Positions 1 through 5,067 of a stretch of DNA of 5,067 bases are shown in pieces; position 1 is the stretch's first letter, and each line of letters opens with the position of its first letter. Both the position numbers and the translations under genes were made by a program. A model generated the notes under the pieces. It did not search any database. It was given only the letters and a program-made list of their open reading frames with translations, and was not told the DNA's origin. Origin of the DNA: an uncultured Aliterella sp. (lineage in GTDB: Bacteria; Cyanobacteriota; Cyanobacteriia; Cyanobacteriales; Chroococcidiopsidaceae). The stretch covers positions 1-5,067 of the forward strand of contig CAJQOK010000156.1 of the NCBI GenBank assembly GCA_905479905.1, written 5' to 3'.

Positions 1-223
1 TAATTGCAGCAAAAATTAATCCTAGGCTAGTAATTGGCTGCTTATAATTTTCCCAAAAATTGCCGATTATTTCGGGTAATTGAGCAAAAAACCCTGAAAC
101 TTGAGAACCTACGCGCGTCCACTGATCGTCTGTATTTGGCTCTATAGTAACCATAGTTCCTGGGGCTGATACCTTAATGTTTTGGGTATCTGTGTATTCT
201 TGTTGTTGCACTTGGGATTCCAT
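1..223 (-). CDS. CAAD-domain (CURT1-like) thylakoid membrane protein, 5' part only
   Basis: The gene reads leftward from an ATG at 223 and runs off the window after 74 complete codons, so the C-terminal half is missing. Residues 1-35 are polar, Gln-rich and probably disordered. Residues 36-62 form a likely amphipathic helix (around GFFAQLPEIIGNFWENYKQP), and a hydrophobic segment begins at residue 63 (PITSLGLIFAAI) and is cut by the edge. An amphipathic helix followed by transmembrane hairpins is the pattern of the cyanobacterial CAAD domain, which is related to the CURT1 proteins that curve thylakoid membranes. CAAD also occurs fused to aminoacyl-tRNA synthetases, but here it begins within 40 residues of the start, so this is the stand-alone form. 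No Shine-Dalgarno site precedes the ATG; the spacer just upstream is AT-rich. The family call comes from recognising the sequence pattern. Curvature function is inference. Confidence 0.8.
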   Translation of the reverse strand, partial: MESQVQQQEYTDTQNIKVSAPGTMVTIEPNTDDQWTRVGSQVSGFFAQLPEIIGNFWENYKQPITSLGLIFAAI

Positions 224-280
224 AATTTTTTAGTGTGTTGATTTTTGGAAATGACAACGCCCAGATCGTTTACTAGGCAA

Positions 281-313
281 TCTCTTGGCTATCAGCACCG
301 CCTCGGAAAGAGA
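281..313 (-). promoter_or_regulatory. Possible 5'-leader hairpin upstream of the CAAD gene
   Basis: Inverted arms TCTCTT (281-286) and AAGAGA (308-313) enclose a second short GGC/GCC pairing (287-289 with 300-302), separated on one side by a five-base bulge. Read on the minus strand it lies about 58 bases before the CAAD start codon and could fold in the leader RNA. No T-run follows, so it is not an obvious terminator. The rest of the 224-434 spacer shows no gene and no convincing terminator for the dehydrogenase upstream. The structure is weak and may be chance. Confidence 0.22.
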
Positions 314-434
314 GAAAACGGTTTTAACTATTGTCTAACCTTACTAGCTCTCAAAAAATGATTCATCAACTCCAAGGTAGATAGCATTAGCGATCAAAAC
401 TAAAGTTTCTATTCCTATAGTTGATGTATGTACC

Positions 435-1427
435 TCAGTGGTGTTGACTTGACTTCACTTGATTAGAGCAATTACCCTGTTCAAAGTCAGAGATATTTGA
501 CAAAGTAGTTTCGGCAATACTTTTCACAGCTTCAATAGTGAAAAAAGATTGATGTCCGGTAATTAAGACATTGGGAAAAGTAAGCAGACGTTCAAAAAGA
601 TCGTCTTGAATGACTGCACTTGATAAGTCTTCAAAAAATAAATCTCCCTCCTTTTCGTACACATCTAAGCCAAGATAGCCGATTTTACCGGATTTTAAGC
701 CAGTAACTACCGCTTTGGTATCAATTAAAGCCCCGCGACTCGTGTTGATTAGCATAGCACCTGTTTTCATTTGCGCTACTGTTTGAGCGTTGATTAGGTG
801 ATGAGTTTCAGGAGTTAAAGGACAATGCAAACTAACAATATCCGCCGCCGCTAGTAGTTGCGGAAACGATACATATTCTACGTTTTGATCATCTGGAGGC
901 GAATTGTCGTAAGCCAATACCTTACAGCCAAAACCTTGGAGTATTTGGGCTGTAATCGTGCCAATTCTGCCTGTACCAACGATCCCCGCCGTTTTACCAT
1001 TAAGATCGAAACCTAAAAGCCCTTCTAAAGAAAAATTCCCCTCGCGGACGCGGTTGTAAGCGCGAGGTATACGCCGATTGAGAGCGAGAATTAAGCCAAT
1101 AGTATGTTCAGCAACAGCATAGGGAGAATAGGCGGGTACGCGGACAACAGTTAGTTTTAACTCCTCAGCTTTTACTAAATCTACATTGTTGAAACCCGCC
1201 GATCGCAACGCAATTAATTTTATGCCCAAACTTGCCAATTTGCTAAGAGTTTGAGCATTTAGTTCATCGTTGACAAAAGCACAAACTGCTTGCGATCCTG
1301 TAGCTAATACGGTAGTTTCGCAAGTTAAGCGGGGTTCAAAAAAAACTAATTCGTGTCTACCTTCAACATTAGCAGCTTCTAAAAAAGTGCGATCGTAAGA
1401 CTTGGTGCTGAAGACAGCAACTTTCAC
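435..1427 (-). CDS. ldhA: D-lactate dehydrogenase (NAD-dependent 2-hydroxyacid dehydrogenase)
   Basis: Predicted to reduce pyruvate to D-lactate with NADH in the cytoplasm, a fermentative NADH sink in the dark or without oxygen. The 330 residues match the usual length of LdhA-type enzymes (E. coli LdhA is 329). The substrate domain is split around the nucleotide-binding domain. Motifs visible: RSAGFNNVD at 75-83; the Rossmann glycines GTGRIG at 151-156, with D174 at the end of the second strand, which favours NAD over [17 protein letters not shown] at 201-213; and NTSRGALID at 228-236. The catalytic set aligns as R231, E260 and H292, with conserved D255. The stretch DLFFED followed by VIQDD (262-276) and ITGHQSF (289-295) are typical of LdhA rather than of phosphoglycerate or glyoxylate dehydrogenases. 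The start is GTG, chosen because GGAGG lies seven bases upstream. The last 13 residues are a polar, unconserved tail. A 31-codon ORF on the same strand ends 55 bases upstream. Activity on other 2-keto acids cannot be excluded. Confidence 0.9.
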   Translation of the reverse strand: MKVAVFSTKSYDRTFLEAANVEGRHELVFFEPRLTCETTVLATGSQAVCAFVNDELNAQTLSKLASLGIKLIALRSAGFNNVDLVKAEELKLTVVRVPAYSPYAVAEHTIGLILALNRRIPRAYNRVREGNFSLEGLLGFDLNGKTAGIVGTGRIGTITAQILQGFGCKVLAYDNSPPDDQNVEYVSFPQLLAAADIVSLHCPLTPETHHLINAQTVAQMKTGAMLINTSRGALIDTKAVVTGLKSGKIGYLGLDVYEKEGDLFFEDLSSAVIQDDLFERLLTFPNVLITGHQSFFTIEAVKSIAETTLSNISDFEQGNCSNQVKSSQHH

Positions 1428-1434
1428 TTGTGTA

Positions 1435-1439
1435 CCTCC
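1435..1439 (-). promoter_or_regulatory. Shine-Dalgarno site fixing the GTG start of ldhA
   Basis: On the minus strand GGAGG is followed by seven bases and then GTG (1427-1425). It is the only strong ribosome binding site in front of a gene in this window. It decides in favour of GTG, the codon that also places [12 protein letters not shown] at the N-terminus as expected for the family. Confidence 0.85.
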
Positions 1440-1454
1440 AGCTTATTTTTGGAT

Positions 1455-1482
1455 ATTTTAGATAAAAGTATCTGTACTGAAA
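1455..1482 (-). promoter_or_regulatory. Candidate ldhA promoter with an overlapping inverted repeat
   Basis: On the minus strand a -10-like TAAAAT (1460-1455, five of six matches to TATAAT) lies 27 bases before the GTG start. A -35 element is poor: TTTCAG at 1482-1477, 16 bases away. The inverted repeat AGATA-CTTT-TATCT (1473-1460) abuts and slightly overlaps the -10 box and could be a regulator site or a small hairpin. The alternative is that ldhA is read through from the small ORF upstream. The call rests on motif matches only. Confidence 0.3.
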
Positions 1483-1578
1483 TTAACCACCTGCTGCAAA
1501 AGTTACCATAATTATCACTGATAGCAAAAGTCCAGGGGAAAGCAGCAACACTAACATAAACAAATCGTGGGAAGTCAT
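1483..1578 (-). CDS. Small single-helix hydrophobic peptide, 31 aa, function unknown
   Basis: An ATG at 1578 opens 31 codons ending in TAA at 1483. The peptide begins MTSHDLF, continues with an almost unbroken hydrophobic stretch (residues 6-29: runs of Leu/Val/Ile/Met with an SPG at 14-16), and ends TFAAGG. The length suits one membrane span with a short polar N-terminus and almost no C-terminal tail, as in the tiny subunits of photosystems, cytochrome b6f and NDH-1. I compared it from memory with PetG, PetL, PetM, PetN, PsaI, PsaM, PsbM, PsbX and Ycf12 and it matches none of them. No Shine-Dalgarno site is visible, which is common in cyanobacteria. It sits 86 bases downstream of the methyltransferase stop and 55 bases upstream of ldhA, all on one strand. 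The strongly membrane-like composition argues that it is real, but a chance ORF in an AT-rich spacer cannot be excluded. Confidence 0.5.
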   Translation of the reverse strand: MTSHDLFMLVLLLSPGLLLSVIIMVTFAAGG

Positions 1579-1580
1579 AA

Positions 1581-1595
1581 TTAACTTTTTTGTAA
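1581..1595. repeat. 15-bp direct repeat TTAACTTTTTTGTAA, copy 1
   Basis: Identical to the 15 bases at 4183-4197. This copy lies directly upstream of the small membrane ORF (two bases before its ATG on the minus strand); the other lies in the ndhH/rsmH divergent region. Read on the minus strand it is TTACAAAAAAGTTAA, preceded here by G, which resembles half of the cyanobacterial HLR1 motif (GTTACAWW repeats bound by RpaB). The second half-site is poor and the spacing is three rather than two, so this is only a resemblance. Confidence 0.4.
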
Positions 1596-1615
1596 CGGTA
1601 TCAGTTTTAATTTAA

Positions 1616-1629
1616 TGACTTTAAAGTCA
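1616..1629. promoter_or_regulatory. Perfect 14-bp palindrome TGACTTTAAAGTCA
   Basis: Each strand reads the same over 14 bases with no spacer, the form expected of an operator for a dimeric regulator. It lies between the methyltransferase stop and the small ORF, 37 bases upstream of the small ORF's ATG on the minus strand. It could also fold as a short hairpin, but no T-run follows it in either direction, so it does not work as a terminator by itself. The binding protein, if any, is unknown. Confidence 0.35.
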
Positions 1630-1659
1630 AAAAAGCTCGTAATCTCTACAGATAAGAGA
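1629..1659 (-). terminator. Weak terminator-like hairpin plus T6 after the methyltransferase gene
   Basis: On the minus strand, five bases after the methyltransferase stop codon, TCTCT (1659-1655) can pair with AGAGA (1647-1643) across a seven-base loop. A run of six T (1634-1629) comes eight bases later. The stem is short and AT-rich and the T-run is displaced, so it would be inefficient at best. Read-through into the small ORF is possible. Confidence 0.22.
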
Positions 1660-1664
1660 ATTTC

Positions 1665-2825
1665 TTAAGCCGTCAAACCTTTTAAAGGAATATTAGGCAA
1701 CAATCCTTTATTTTGGACTAAAACGCCAAAACCACCTAATCCTTGAGGATTTATTAGCTGATGCAAGGTTTCGCGGCGTTGAAGTAATTGCTCTAAATTA
1801 TTGGCGTTTTCGGTCGAAATTGCTGCAATTCGCTCTCCCAATCCTAAAGCCATCAAAAATAATCCTTGCTGAGTAAACCCAACTTTTTGTAAGCCACAGC
1901 GATCGCCCCAACGCTCTAAAGCCGTAAAATCTACATGAGCCGTGATATCTTGCTCACCGATATTTATGTACGGGTTGTTATGGTATTTGTGGCGATAGTA
2001 GCATTGCAAAGTTCCTTGCGATCGCATGGGGTTATAATAACGCGCCGCCGTGTAGCCATAATCAATAGTTAACAAATACCCTTGCTGCAATTTCTGGCTT
2101 ACTTTACTCAGCCATTCCAAAGCCGCTAAATTAATTTCACTACGGTAGTTACTTGCTAATTGCGCTAAGTTTACTCCCACTAAGTCGAAATACTGAGCTA
2201 TTTTTGGCGTAGAGGGAGTGCTTACTACTTCTATAAAAGTATTGTCTTCGGACGTTATATATATTTCCCCTAATTGCCCATCTTGCAGCGAAAATAAATT
2301 AACAGGCATCGCATCGACAAGTTCATTAGAAAAAGCACAGCCAATAATTGAATTAGTAGGTATTTCTTCTAAGCTGCACCATTTAACTTTATCAGCTACA
2401 CCTTGCAATAGTTGCTGTTGTTGCTGCTTTAGGCTTGGGGATACTTCAACAATAATGTACTGTAAGCAGTCAAAAAACTTGCGGTAATGCTTGTACAAAT
2501 ATTTAAGAATATCAACAGCCAAAATACCTTGTCCTGCACCCATTTCTACCAGGGTAAAGGTTGCGGGTTGTCCCATAATCTCCCACATCTGGGCAAATTG
2601 TACCGCTAAGAGTTCGCCAAAATCTTTACCCAGGTGTGGAGACGTGAAAAAATCACCTTGCGCCCCAATATCTACAGCTTTTGTAGTGTAATAACCATAC
2701 TGGGGATGGTATAGCGCCAACTCCATAAAATCTGCAAAGGTAATAGCGCCGCCTTTTGCCTTAATACAATTAACAATAATGTCAGTTAACAACAAATTAA
2801 AATTATTTTCTAAGTCAAGTCTCAA
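1665..2825 (-). CDS. MidA/NDUFAF7-family SAM-dependent protein methyltransferase
   Basis: A class I SAM-dependent methyltransferase of the MidA/NDUFAF7 family (COG1565, Pfam Methyltransf_28). The mitochondrial member dimethylates an arginine of the NDUFS2 subunit of complex I and is needed for its assembly. Family blocks in order: FADFMELALYHPQYGYY (30-46); GDFFTSPHLGKDFGELLA (57-74); the SAM-binding glycine loop VEMGAGQG (93-100) with E94; VEVSPSLK (126-133), whose Glu probably contacts the SAM ribose; SNELVDAMPV (166-175); LLTIDYGY (251-258); QGTLQCYYRHK (270-280); and GEQDITAHVDF (290-300). At 386 residues it has the family's normal length. The start is uncertain: the frame opens at a stop at 2868-2870, no ATG occurs before codon 34, and TTG at 2825 is the best available, without a clear Shine-Dalgarno site. 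A five-Gln tract lies at 134-138. It follows ndhH, which encodes the NDUFS2 homologue, by 61 bases on the same strand, so co-transcription is likely. NdhH as substrate is inference. Confidence 0.87.
   Translation of the reverse strand: MRLDLENNFNLLLTDIIVNCIKAKGGAITFADFMELALYHPQYGYYTTKAVDIGAQGDFFTSPHLGKDFGELLAVQFAQMWEIMGQPATFTLVEMGAGQGILAVDILKYLYKHYRKFFDCLQYIIVEVSPSLKQQQQQLLQGVADKVKWCSLEEIPTNSIIGCAFSNELVDAMPVNLFSLQDGQLGEIYITSEDNTFIEVVSTPSTPKIAQYFDLVGVNLAQLASNYRSEINLAALEWLSKVSQKLQQGYLLTIDYGYTAARYYNPMRSQGTLQCYYRHKYHNNPYINIGEQDITAHVDFTALERWGDRCGLQKVGFTQQGLFLMALGLGERIAAISTENANNLEQLLQRRETLHQLINPQGLGGFGVLVQNKGLLPNIPLKGLTA
1899..1906. repeat. HIP1 octamer, copy 1
   Basis: GCGATCGC inside the methyltransferase gene, read there within codons for G307-D308-R309 in a conserved C-terminal stretch. 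Confidence 0.9.
2018..2025. repeat. HIP1 octamer, copy 2
   Basis: GCGATCGC inside the methyltransferase gene, spanning the codons for R268-S269 just before the QGTLQ block; a different reading frame from copy 1. Confidence 0.9.
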
Positions 2826-2856
2826 CGGTCTACCAGAAATACAAAAACGATTGTAA

Positions 2857-2880
2857 TGGGGCGTAAGTTATTGCGCCCCA
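2857..2880 (-). terminator. GC-rich hairpin in the ndhH-methyltransferase gap
   Basis: TGGGGCG (2857-2863) and CGCCCCA (2874-2880) are exact inverted arms. Two further A-T pairs form inside after one mismatch, leaving a four-base loop. It lies six bases after the ndhH stop codon. On the minus strand the hairpin is followed by TTACAATCGTTTTTG, so the T-run is nine bases away and interrupted. It may be a partial terminator or a 3'-end stabiliser that lowers expression of the downstream methyltransferase relative to ndhH. The stem is clear in the sequence; the role is inferred. Confidence 0.45.
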
Positions 2881-2886
2881 AAGGTT

Positions 2887-4071
2887 CTAACGATCTACCG
2901 ATCCCATAATGATGTCAATGCTACCCAAGATTGTCACAATATCCGCAACTTTTACGCCTCGGACAATGTGAGGAAAAATTTGCAAGTTATTGAAGTCCGC
3001 AGCACGAATTTTCCACCGCCAAGGGAAAACATTATCATCGCCAACGAGATAAATACCTAACTCACCTTTACCGCTTTCAACGCGCGCATAATGTTCGCCT
3101 TTGGGAATTTTAAATGTAGGCGCAACTTTTTTACTAATGTACTGGTAGTCAAAACCATTCCATTCCGATTTTGCGCCTTCAGCAAGGCGTTTAGCCTCTA
3201 AGTTTTCAAAAGGGCCACCGGGAAGCGCTTTAATTGCTTGACGGAGAATTTTGACCGATTCGCGCATTTCTCGAATTCGCACCAGATACCGCGCAAAACA
3301 GTCTCCTGCCGTTTCCCACTGTACATCCCAATCAAAATCGTCATAACATTCGTAATGGTCAACTTTTCTCAAGTCCCACTTTACCCCAGAAGCGCGTAAC
3401 ATTGGCCCCGAAAGCCCCCAATTAATCGCATCTTCGCGGCTAATTGTCCCAATACCTTCAACCCGTCTTCTAAAAATGGGATTGTTAGTAATTAAACGTT
3501 CGTACTCATCAACTTTGGGGTAAAAATACTCAATAAATTCTACGCATTTATCTACCCAACCGTAAGGTAAATCTACCGCAACCCCACCAATACGGAAGTA
3601 ATTATTATTTACCATCCGGTAGCCTGTAGCAGCTTCCCACAAATCGTAAATCATCTCCCGTTCGCGGAAAATGTAGAAAAATGGAGTTTGAGCGCCTACA
3701 TCAGCCATAAATGGCCCTAACCACAGCAAATGATTAGCAATCCGGTTTAATTCCAGCATAATTACGCGAATGTAGCTGGCGCGTTTGGGAACGGGAATAT
3801 TTGCTAATTTTTCTGGCGCGTTGACGCTAACGGCTTCATTAAACATCCCAGCCGCGTAGTCCCAGCGACTCACGTAAGGAACGTACATGATATTTGTGCG
3901 GTTTTCGGCTATTTTCTCCATTCCGCGATGCAGGTAGCCCATTACAGGCTCACAATCTACTACGTCTTCCCCATCCAAAGTGACGATTAGTCTCATCACT
4001 CCGTGCATTGAGGGGTGGTGAGGCCCCATGTTTAGCACCATGGGTTCGGTTCTAGTTTCTATTCTTGCCAT
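2887..4071 (-). CDS. ndhH: NAD(P)H-plastoquinone oxidoreductase subunit H (NdhH)
   Basis: A core subunit of the cyanobacterial NDH-1 complex on the cytoplasmic face of the thylakoid, homologous to the 49-kDa/NDUFS2/NuoD subunit of complex I. It forms part of the plastoquinone pocket and serves respiration, cyclic electron flow around photosystem I and CO2 uptake forms. The 394 residues equal the usual length and the ends are intact ([20 protein letters not shown] to [12 protein letters not shown]). Motifs: GPHHPSMHG at 16-24 with H19 and H23; LHRG at 47-50; SRWDY at 68-72. H23 and Y72 align with the quinone head-group His and Tyr of bovine NDUFS2 (H59 and Y108). R49 aligns with NDUFS2 Arg85, the methylated residue. 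Also [10 protein letters not shown] at 160-169, [16 protein letters not shown] at 221-236 and a typical [14 protein letters not shown] at 332-345. As normal for complex I, the NiFe cysteines of the hydrogenase relatives are absent. The ATG has no Shine-Dalgarno site. The gene is divergent from rsmH and probably leads a transcript that includes the methyltransferase. Confidence 0.98.
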   Translation of the reverse strand: MARIETRTEPMVLNMGPHHPSMHGVMRLIVTLDGEDVVDCEPVMGYLHRGMEKIAENRTNIMYVPYVSRWDYAAGMFNEAVSVNAPEKLANIPVPKRASYIRVIMLELNRIANHLLWLGPFMADVGAQTPFFYIFREREMIYDLWEAATGYRMVNNNYFRIGGVAVDLPYGWVDKCVEFIEYFYPKVDEYERLITNNPIFRRRVEGIGTISREDAINWGLSGPMLRASGVKWDLRKVDHYECYDDFDWDVQWETAGDCFARYLVRIREMRESVKILRQAIKALPGGPFENLEAKRLAEGAKSEWNGFDYQYISKKVAPTFKIPKGEHYARVESGKGELGIYLVGDDNVFPWRWKIRAADFNNLQIFPHIVRGVKVADIVTILGSIDIIMGSVDR

Positions 4072-4123
4072 AGGTGGTTAATTTACTGTTGGAGTGCTTA
4101 TTTAGATGATTCCGCCAAAAATA

Positions 4124-4129
4124 CTTATA
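4124..4129 (-). promoter_or_regulatory. Candidate -10 box for ndhH
   Basis: On the minus strand TATAAG (five of six matches to TATAAT, within TTTATAAG) lies 52 bases before the ndhH ATG. No good -35 hexamer is found 16-18 bases upstream, which is frequent in cyanobacterial promoters. A leader of about 45 bases would result. Confidence 0.33.
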
Positions 4130-4142
4130 AATTAGCGGTAAG

Positions 4143-4171
4143 TTGAAGTAAGTAGGCACTATAGATATTAA
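4143..4171 (+). promoter_or_regulatory. Candidate rsmH promoter
   Basis: TTGAAG (4143-4148) and TATTAA (4166-4171) are separated by 17 bases, each matching four of six consensus positions. The implied leader is about 35 bases to the ATG at 4214. An overlapping TATAGA at 4160-4165 is an alternative -10 element. Both would lie back to back with the ndhH promoter, so the two genes could share regulator sites in this 142-bp region. Confidence 0.28.
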
Positions 4172-4182
4172 GTGCTTGATGT

Positions 4183-4197
4183 TTAACTTTTTTGTAA
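4183..4197. repeat. 15-bp direct repeat TTAACTTTTTTGTAA, copy 2
   Basis: Exact match to 1581-1595. This copy is 17 bases upstream of the rsmH ATG and would lie in the rsmH leader if the promoter proposed at 4143-4171 is right. On the minus strand it lies upstream of the proposed ndhH promoter. AT-rich composition makes a chance match possible. Confidence 0.4.
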
Positions 4198-4213
4198 TCG
4201 CTTTTTTAATTAT

Positions 4214-5067
4214 ATGGAGCTTGGTGTTGAGGAAGACGAGTTACAGGCATTTTTTCATATACCTGTTTTAAGTCAAGAGGTAATTTCTGCTTTAGCTATT
4301 CGTTCTGGGGGGCATTATTTAGATGCTACCGTAGGCGGTGGCGGTCATAGTCAGGCGATTTTACAGGCGTATCCCAATGTTAAAGTTACAGCCTTAGATT
4401 GGGACGAACAGGCAATTATCGCCGCTAATCAACGTCTTGGGGAATATAGCGATCGCATTGAATTTATTTTAAGCAGTTTTGCCGATTTTGAGTATAAAAC
4501 AGCCTCTTTTGATGGAATAATTGCAGATTTGGGCGTTAGCTCTTACCACCTCGATACAGCAGAACGTGGCTTTAGTTTTCGCAATACAGCGCCTTTAGAT
4601 ATGCGGATGGATAGAAGACGAGATTTGACCGCCGCAGAGGTAATTAATGATTGGGATGAAAACGATCTGGCAAATATTTTCTTTAAGTACGGCGAGGAAA
4701 GACTATCGCGGCGCATCGCCAGAAGAATAGTAGAAAAACGCCCCTTTGCAACTACTACAGAACTCGCAGAGGCGATCGCTTATTCCGTACCAAAACAGTA
4801 TCGTTATGGTAGGATTCACCCCGCAACCCGCGTATTTCAAGCTTTGCGGATTGTTGTTAATGAAGAATTAACAGCTATAGAGAATTTTCTAATTCGCGCT
4901 CCCATTTCCCTTGTACCGGGGGGCAGAATAGTTGTAATTAGTTTTCATAGCTTAGAAGATCGAATCGTCAAGCATAGTCTACGCGAATCAACAATATTGA
5001 AGGTAATTACTAAAAAGCCCATCACCGCCCAAGCTGAGGAATTAGAAAATAATGTGCGATCGCGATC
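4214..5067 (+). CDS. rsmH: 16S rRNA (cytosine(1402)-N(4))-methyltransferase, 3' end cut by window
   Basis: RsmH (MraW) uses SAM to methylate N4 of C1402 in the P-site region of 16S rRNA during 30S subunit maturation. The frame is open from ATG at 4214 to the right edge: 284 full codons plus two bases, no stop. Motifs in order: HIPVLSQEV (15-23), the family's N-terminal signature; SAM loop [10 protein letters not shown] (37-46); acidic D62 and D64 at the end of the next strand; [11 protein letters not shown] (100-110); RGFSFR (118-123) and PLDMRMD (127-133); the inserted helical domain around 138-190; [21 protein letters not shown] (199-219); and [19 protein letters not shown] (235-253). It stops within what is normally the ENNxRSRSAKLR tail, so only about 10-20 residues should be missing. 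The ATG is the first start after an in-frame stop at 4184-4186, and no Shine-Dalgarno site is seen. It stands alone next to ndhH rather than in a visible cell-wall cluster. Confidence 0.97.
   Translation, partial: MELGVEEDELQAFFHIPVLSQEVISALAIRSGGHYLDATVGGGGHSQAILQAYPNVKVTALDWDEQAIIAANQRLGEYSDRIEFILSSFADFEYKTASFDGIIADLGVSSYHLDTAERGFSFRNTAPLDMRMDRRRDLTAAEVINDWDENDLANIFFKYGEERLSRRIARRIVEKRPFATTTELAEAIAYSVPKQYRYGRIHPATRVFQALRIVVNEELTAIENFLIRAPISLVPGGRIVVISFHSLEDRIVKHSLRESTILKVITKKPITAQAEELENNVRSR
4449..4456. repeat. HIP1 octamer, copy 3
   Basis: GCGATCGC within rsmH, in the codons for S79-D80-R81, a variable part of the protein. Confidence 0.9.
4772..4779. repeat. HIP1 octamer, copy 4
   Basis: GCGATCGC within rsmH, read as A187-I188-A189; this is the third reading frame in which the octamer is used here. 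Confidence 0.9.
5056..5063. repeat. HIP1 octamer, copy 5
   Basis: GCGATCGC at the rsmH 3' end in the codons for V281-R282-S283-R284. The next six bases, GCGATC at 5062-5067, overlap it and would form another copy if the sequence continues with GC. Confidence 0.9.

Noticed and set aside
319..340. Imperfect GGTT/AACC inverted repeat in the ldhA-CAAD spacer
   Set aside because: Only four outer pairs hold, and the interior is mismatched.
341..369. TTGATG-17-TAGTAA on the minus strand as a promoter for the CAAD gene
   Set aside because: The spacing is ideal but the -10 matches only three of six positions; matches this weak are expected by chance in an AT-rich spacer.
324..386. 19-codon minus-strand ORF in the ldhA-CAAD spacer
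   Set aside because: Short, mixed composition with no membrane or domain character and no ribosome binding site; nothing distinguishes it from chance.
397..408. AAACT-AA-AGTTT inverted repeat downstream of ldhA as a terminator
   Set aside because: Only AT-type stem pairs apart from one C-G, a two-base loop and no T-run; it would not terminate transcription.
443..462. Tandem TTGACT-like repeats on the plus strand near the ldhA 3' end
   Set aside because: They are the codons of the variable C-terminal tail of LdhA; two short copies are not enough to call a repeat element.
2218..2487. Plus-strand ORF of 89 codons, Cys- and Ser-rich
   Set aside because: It lies wholly antisense to conserved methyltransferase coding sequence; its Cys run is the reverse complement of the Gln tract. 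No family resemblance.
2491..2691. Plus-strand ORF of 66 codons
   Set aside because: Antisense to the SAM-binding region of the methyltransferase gene, with no recognisable domain or start signal.

Overview
The window comes from a cyanobacterial chromosome. Three things point there: an ndhH gene of the NDH-1/plastoquinone oxidoreductase type, a CAAD-domain (CURT1-like) membrane protein, and five exact copies of the HIP1 octamer GCGATCGC in about 5 kb, where chance predicts roughly 0.1. The moderate AT-richness, AT-rich spacers and scarcity of Shine-Dalgarno sites fit this. The genus cannot be fixed from the sequence alone.

Layout, left to right. Minus strand: the 5' part of a CAAD-domain protein gene, cut by the left edge (1-223); a 211-bp spacer; a D-lactate dehydrogenase-type 2-hydroxyacid dehydrogenase with a GTG start and a strong Shine-Dalgarno site (435-1427); a 31-codon ORF for a one-helix hydrophobic peptide (1483-1578); a MidA/NDUFAF7-family SAM-dependent methyltransferase with an apparent TTG start (1665-2825); a 61-bp gap holding a GC-rich hairpin; and ndhH, complete (2887-4071). 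A 142-bp divergent promoter region follows. On the plus strand lies rsmH, the 16S rRNA m4C1402 methyltransferase, open at the right edge after 284 codons (4214-5067) and probably lacking only a short C-terminal tail.

The most interesting relationship is ndhH next to the MidA/NDUFAF7-like gene. In mitochondria NDUFAF7 dimethylates Arg85 of NDUFS2, the homologue of NdhH. The equivalent arginine is present here as R49 in an intact LHRG motif. The pair therefore looks like a respiratory/photosynthetic complex I subunit encoded beside its own candidate modifying enzyme. The second point of interest is the small membrane peptide, which would be missed by most ORF length cut-offs. No mobile element, CRISPR array, tRNA or rRNA gene was seen, and no stretch over 300 bp lacks a gene.
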